NCBI RefSeq assembly: GCF_029624125.1
Contig: NZ_JARSBN010000002.1
Coordinates: 248,001-312,000, forward strand
Direction: 5' to 3'
Source of the DNA: Winogradskyella marincola
GTDB lineage: Bacteria > Bacteroidota > Bacteroidia > Flavobacteriales > Flavobacteriaceae
DNA: 64,000 nucleotides
Shown here: one piece after another, positions 61,994 to 64,000 of the stretch
Layout: each line of letters starts with the position of its first letter
Position numbering within the stretch: position 1 is the stretch's first letter
The notes under the pieces: generated by a model
Told to the model about the DNA's origin: nothing
The model's database searches: none
The model's input: only the letters and a program-made list of their open reading frames with translations
Made by a program: the position numbers and the translations under genes

Positions 61994-63161
61994 TTTGCTT
62001 TTGATTGCGATTTTTGTTTCTGTTTTTGTTTCTGTTCCTATTGTTTTTACGTTTCTTTTTAGGTTTTGGATTATCGAAGCGTGTTAAACTATCCTGACCT
62101 ACAACGTTTTCAAATTCTGCTTTAGTATCTTGTATATGCTCTGCCGCGTATTCTTCCAGGCTAGCTACTTTCTCTTTTTTCTTGTTTTTAGCTATAATTT
62201 CATTGGCTTGTTCTGTAGTAATAACGTGCCAGTTCATCCATTCGCCTTCGTAAGCATACCACATAAGACCTTTAAAGATGTCTGTCTTTTGGCAAACTGC
62301 TGTTCCTTTTTCGGTATATAGCTTTGTATCGTTTTTAGGAAATGCTTTTAAGGCATCTAAATAAGCATCTAGTTCGTAATTAAGACAGCATTTTAGTTTT
62401 CCGCATTGTCCTGCTAACTTTAATGGATTTAAGGACAATTGCTGGTATCTTGCCGCTGAAGTACTCACAGATCTAAAATCGGTTAACCACGTAGAGCAAC
62501 ACAATTCTCTTCCGCAAGAACCAATACCTCCAAGTCTTGCTGCTTCTTGCCTAAAGCCTACTTGGCGCATTTCAATTCTGGTTTTAAACTCTCTAGCAAA
62601 CACTTTAATTAGCTCTCTAAAATCTACGCGCTCTTCTGCAGTATAGTAAAACGTAGCCTTACTACCATCTCCTTGATATTCTATATCAGAGATTTTCATC
62701 TTAAGGTTTAGGTCTATCGCAAACTGACGTGCTTTAACCTTCATTGGTTCTTCTTTATCTCTGGCACTAGACCAAATATCTATGTCTTTTTGAGATGCTT
62801 TGCGGTATATCTTTAATACATTCTCTGAATCTTCGAGATTAATTTTTTTGCGTTTCATCTGTACGCGCACCAACTCACCTGTTAGTGTTACCATACCAAC
62901 ATCGTGACCAGATTTTGCTTGAGTGGCAACAATATCGCCAATACTCAACGTAAGGTTCTCTGTGTTTTTATAATATTGTTTTCTTCCGTTTTTATAACGT
63001 ACCTCAACACCTATAAAAGGCTCTTGTCCGTTTGGAAGCGACATATTAGCCAACCAGTCAAAAACAGTGAGCTTGTTGCAGCTATCTGTGCCACAAGTTC
63101 CGTTGTTTTTACATCCTTTTGGTTGACCGTCTTTACCAGTTGCGCAACTGTTACAAGCCAT
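61977..63161 (-). CDS. ricT: PSP1 domain protein, RicT homologue
   Basis: A 394-residue cytoplasmic protein with the PSP1 C-terminal domain (about 100-190) and highly conserved cysteine motifs GSCGRELCCSTWL and GQCGKLKCCLNYE. The N-terminus is Cys-rich (six cysteines within the first 30 residues), and the tail is a Lys/Arg/Asn-rich low-complexity stretch that overlaps the gldH start. In Bacillus, RicT (YaaT) forms a complex that stimulates RNase Y and carries Fe-S clusters; in Bacteroidota the role is not established. It is the first gene of the ricT-gldH pair. Confidence 0.9.
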   Translation of the reverse strand: MACNSCATGKDGQPKGCKNNGTCGTDSCNKLTVFDWLANMSLPNGQEPFIGVEVRYKNGRKQYYKNTENLTLSIGDIVATQAKSGHDVGMVTLTGELVRVQMKRKKINLEDSENVLKIYRKASQKDIDIWSSARDKEEPMKVKARQFAIDLNLKMKISDIEYQGDGSKATFYYTAEERVDFRELIKVFAREFKTRIEMRQVGFRQEAARLGGIGSCGRELCCSTWLTDFRSVSTSAARYQQLSLNPLKLAGQCGKLKCCLNYELDAYLDALKAFPKNDTKLYTEKGTAVCQKTDIFKGLMWYAYEGEWMNWHVITTEQANEIIAKNKKKEKVASLEEYAAEHIQDTKAEFENVVGQDSLTRFDNPKPKKKRKNNRNRNKNRNKNRNQKQNAKKN

Positions 63162-63269
63162 ATTGAACTATATATTGAATTTAAGCTATACGAGCTTAAA
63201 TAAAGGATTCATAAAAATTATTTAATGAGTAAAGATACTATTATTTCTTTAGTAAACTTATTACCAAGA

Positions 63270-64000
63270 TTAGTTAAACTCAATTTCGTAATTAAGCTTA
63301 TTTGACAGCGATCTTAATTGCGATTTTGATTTAAAGATATTAGAAAATAACAGCTTACTCCAACCTATTTTCTTAGAAAAATTATTGAAGGACTCTTCTC
63401 GCCAGTTAAAACCTTCTTTCCAAAATTTATTTGGTGAGATATAGCAAAAGGTATAATCGAAAACAAAACTAGAGTCATTTTTTCCTTTTAACACAGACAG
63501 ATTGTTTGGAGCCATTAGTGTAATATGATGATTAGAACACTGTTGTCTCACATTTTTTATAAGATTTATGTAATCACTTTCTAATGAAGAAACATCAAAA
63601 TCATTGTACTCTGTATTTCCTATCTTTTGGATAGGTCTTAACTGAAGTATATCGAAACTTTTACCATTAAAATGCCTGAAAAAATCTTTAAGCTCGTAAA
63701 AGTTGTCTTTATTAAAGGTGTAGTTAATTCTTACTTTAAAATCGTAATCTTTTTTTAGTTCTACAAAAGCATTTAAAGCATTCTGAAATTTTTCATAGCT
63801 CGCTTTTTTCATAAAGCTCTCGTAACTTTCTTTGGTTACACCATGAAGCGAAATGGTAAACTCATTTATTCCTGCTTTTAGTAGTGGCTCAATTTTTTCT
63901 TTTGTAAGCAGATTGGCATTGGTTGTAATAGAAATATATGGCACTTTGTGCTGCTTGCCAAGCGCTACTATTTTTTCTAAATTCTTGTACAACGTTGGCT
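63270..64000 (-). CDS. radical SAM protein (partial, 5' end outside window)
   Basis: The visible part is the C-terminal about 243 residues, in frame to the right edge; a TTG at 63992 is unlikely to be the true start because the frame continues upstream with Pro-Thr-Leu, as in the GGEPTL turn of radical SAM proteins. The visible segment has TTNANLLTKEKIEPLLKAGI and FTISLHGVTKESY, the second half of the TIM barrel. The C-terminus has a lone Cys in DYTFCYISPN that may be an auxiliary-cluster residue. The CxxxCxxC motif lies outside the window, so the subfamily cannot be set; a SPASM-type peptide-modifying or molybdenum cofactor-like enzyme is possible. Confidence 0.82.
   Translation of the reverse strand, partial: PTLYKNLEKIVALGKQHKVPYISITTNANLLTKEKIEPLLKAGINEFTISLHGVTKESYESFMKKASYEKFQNALNAFVELKKDYDFKVRINYTFNKDNFYELKDFFRHFNGKSFDILQLRPIQKIGNTEYNDFDVSSLESDYINLIKNVRQQCSNHHITLMAPNNLSVLKGKNDSSFVFDYTFCYISPNKFWKEGFNWREESFNNFSKKIGWSKLLFSNIFKSKSQLRSLSNKLNYEIEFN

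Overview
The window is AT-rich, gene-dense chromosomal DNA from a marine-type member of the Flavobacteriaceae (phylum Bacteroidota). The signs are promoters with the Bacteroidota -7 element TAnnTTTG, a gliding-motility lipoprotein gene (gldH), a secreted metalloprotease with a type IX secretion C-terminal signal, many lipoproteins, SDR-type threonine dehydrogenase, PolB1-like exonuclease and RicT-GldH-PBP1A synteny. I see no phage, insertion sequence, plasmid, rRNA or CRISPR array. Both window ends cut a gene: an M13 peptidase at the left and a radical SAM protein at the right.

Layout. 1-6200: M13 peptidase (partial), a lipoprotein, threonine dehydrogenase, a hybrid histidine kinase, tRNA-Asn and RseP. 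6340-10950: a SCO-type copper chaperone, then feoA-feoB plus a tiny Cys-rich FeoB-associated protein (iron(II) uptake), and two unknown lipoproteins. 11035-18534: a metal-uptake locus in which a DtxR/MntR-type repressor diverges from a TonB-dependent receptor followed by a TroA/ZnuA-type binding lipoprotein, ATPase and two permeases. A palindrome lies between the divergent promoters. A VOC-domain gene and a degenerate intergenic repeat interrupt this operon, and the first permease appears to lack a conventional start codon. 18538-22987: an ECF sigma factor, an anti-sigma-like membrane protein carrying a TonB-like C-terminal segment, a secreted protein, two small membrane proteins and a TerB/DnaJ protein. 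23100-28700: bacilliredoxin, acyltransferase, HD hydrolase, an AraC regulator divergent from a secreted protein, a PA0069-type radical SAM protein and an enoyl-CoA hydratase.

28761-47831 is dominated by haem synthesis: hemJ and hemH on the minus strand; then an AraC regulator divergent from hemA, a hemC-hemD fusion, hemE, hemF and hemB on the plus strand. Between them lie a giant TraB/GumN protein, an EI24 protein, an acetyltransferase and a DEAH helicase with membrane segments. With glutamyl-tRNA reductase, porphobilinogen synthase, HMB synthase/URO-III synthase, URO decarboxylase, coproporphyrinogen oxidase, HemJ and ferrochelatase present, only glutamate-1-semialdehyde aminomutase (hemL) is missing for the C5 route to protohaem. 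47835-52262 is a tight chain: cytochrome c, CBS-domain CNNM protein, O6-methylguanine methyltransferase, DUF4442, serine hydrolase and exonuclease, closed by a terminator. 52316-64000: the T9SS metalloprotease, a fused oligopeptide-type ABC ATPase, a CoA-transferase operon with an alpha/beta hydrolase, and ricT-gldH-PBP1A.

The theme of the window is metal and haem economy: iron(II) and Mn/Zn/Fe-type uptake under a metal sensor, with haem synthesis next to its own regulator. No clearly unknown multi-gene system stands out. The best leads are the winged-helix tails on both metal permeases, the permease start anomaly, the membrane-anchored helicase in the haem cluster, the repeat architecture at the two AraC-controlled intergenic regions, and the TonB-like domain on the anti-sigma-like protein.
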